Assembly: GCA_030632405.1 (NCBI GenBank)
Contig: DAOVUU010000184.1
Coordinates: 1 to 5,881 of the forward strand
DNA length: 5,881 nucleotides
DNA from: Desulfobulbaceae bacterium
GTDB taxonomy: Bacteria > Desulfobacterota > Desulfobulbia > Desulfobulbales > Desulfocapsaceae
Direction: 5' to 3'
In this document: piece after piece, positions 5,871 through 5,881 of the stretch
Layout: the number at the start of each line of letters is the position of its first letter
Numbering within the stretch: the stretch's first letter is position 1
Notes under the pieces: generated by a model
Databases searched by the model: none
The model's input: the letters and a program-made list of their open reading frames with translations, nothing else
What the model was told of the DNA's origin: nothing
Position numbers and translations under genes: made by a program

Positions 5871-5881
5871 GGTGGCAAAAT
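5869..5881 (+). other. Probable ribosome-binding site and start of a gene cut by the window edge
   Basis: AAGG (5869-5872, continuing as AAGGTGG) overlaps the TAA of the small ORF. Seven bases further the window ends in AT at 5880-5881; a G as the next base would make an ATG. The gene itself cannot be seen. Confidence 0.35.

Overview
The window looks like ordinary bacterial chromosome with moderate to low GC and protein-dense layout. It holds four recognisable larger genes, one partial at the left edge and two candidate very small genes. Protein styles suggest an anaerobic Gram-negative bacterium, perhaps a Desulfobacterota (sulfate-reducer-like) member. These include a B12-dependent radical SAM RiPP-maturase-like enzyme, a compact four-domain S1 protein and a CHAD protein paired with a ParA ATPase. 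The taxonomic guess rests on gene content and resemblance, not on a marker gene, so it is tentative.

Left half, + strand. Bases 1-1434 encode the C-terminal part of a B12-binding/radical SAM protein of the RiPP-maturation type; its start lies before the window. A 178-base spacer with a plausible extended -10 promoter leads to a 400-residue protein made of four S1 RNA-binding domains (1613-2815). Thirteen bases later comes a 132-residue ACT-domain protein (2829-3227). A perfect 9-bp hairpin (3238-3261) closes this side.

Right half, - strand, read from right to left. A promoter near 5710-5738 drives a CHAD-domain protein with a degenerate CYTH-like N-terminus (4158-5675). After its stop, a single base separates it from a ParA-family ATPase (3410-4156). 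After a further 38 bases there is a 33-codon Lys/Cys-rich peptide gene (3270-3371), ending just before the same hairpin. The + and - transcription units therefore converge on 3228-3270.

At the right edge a divergent 31-codon reading frame with a good ribosome-binding site (5775-5870) is followed by another ribosome-binding site and the likely first two bases of a start codon at 5880.

The most interesting unit is CHAD-ParA with its small basic peptide. CHAD domains bind inorganic polyphosphate, and ParA/MinD-type ATPases position cellular cargo on the nucleoid. Their tight coupling suggests, as an inference only, a system that positions or partitions polyphosphate granules. A G8 tract near the 5' end of the CHAD gene could additionally make its expression switchable.
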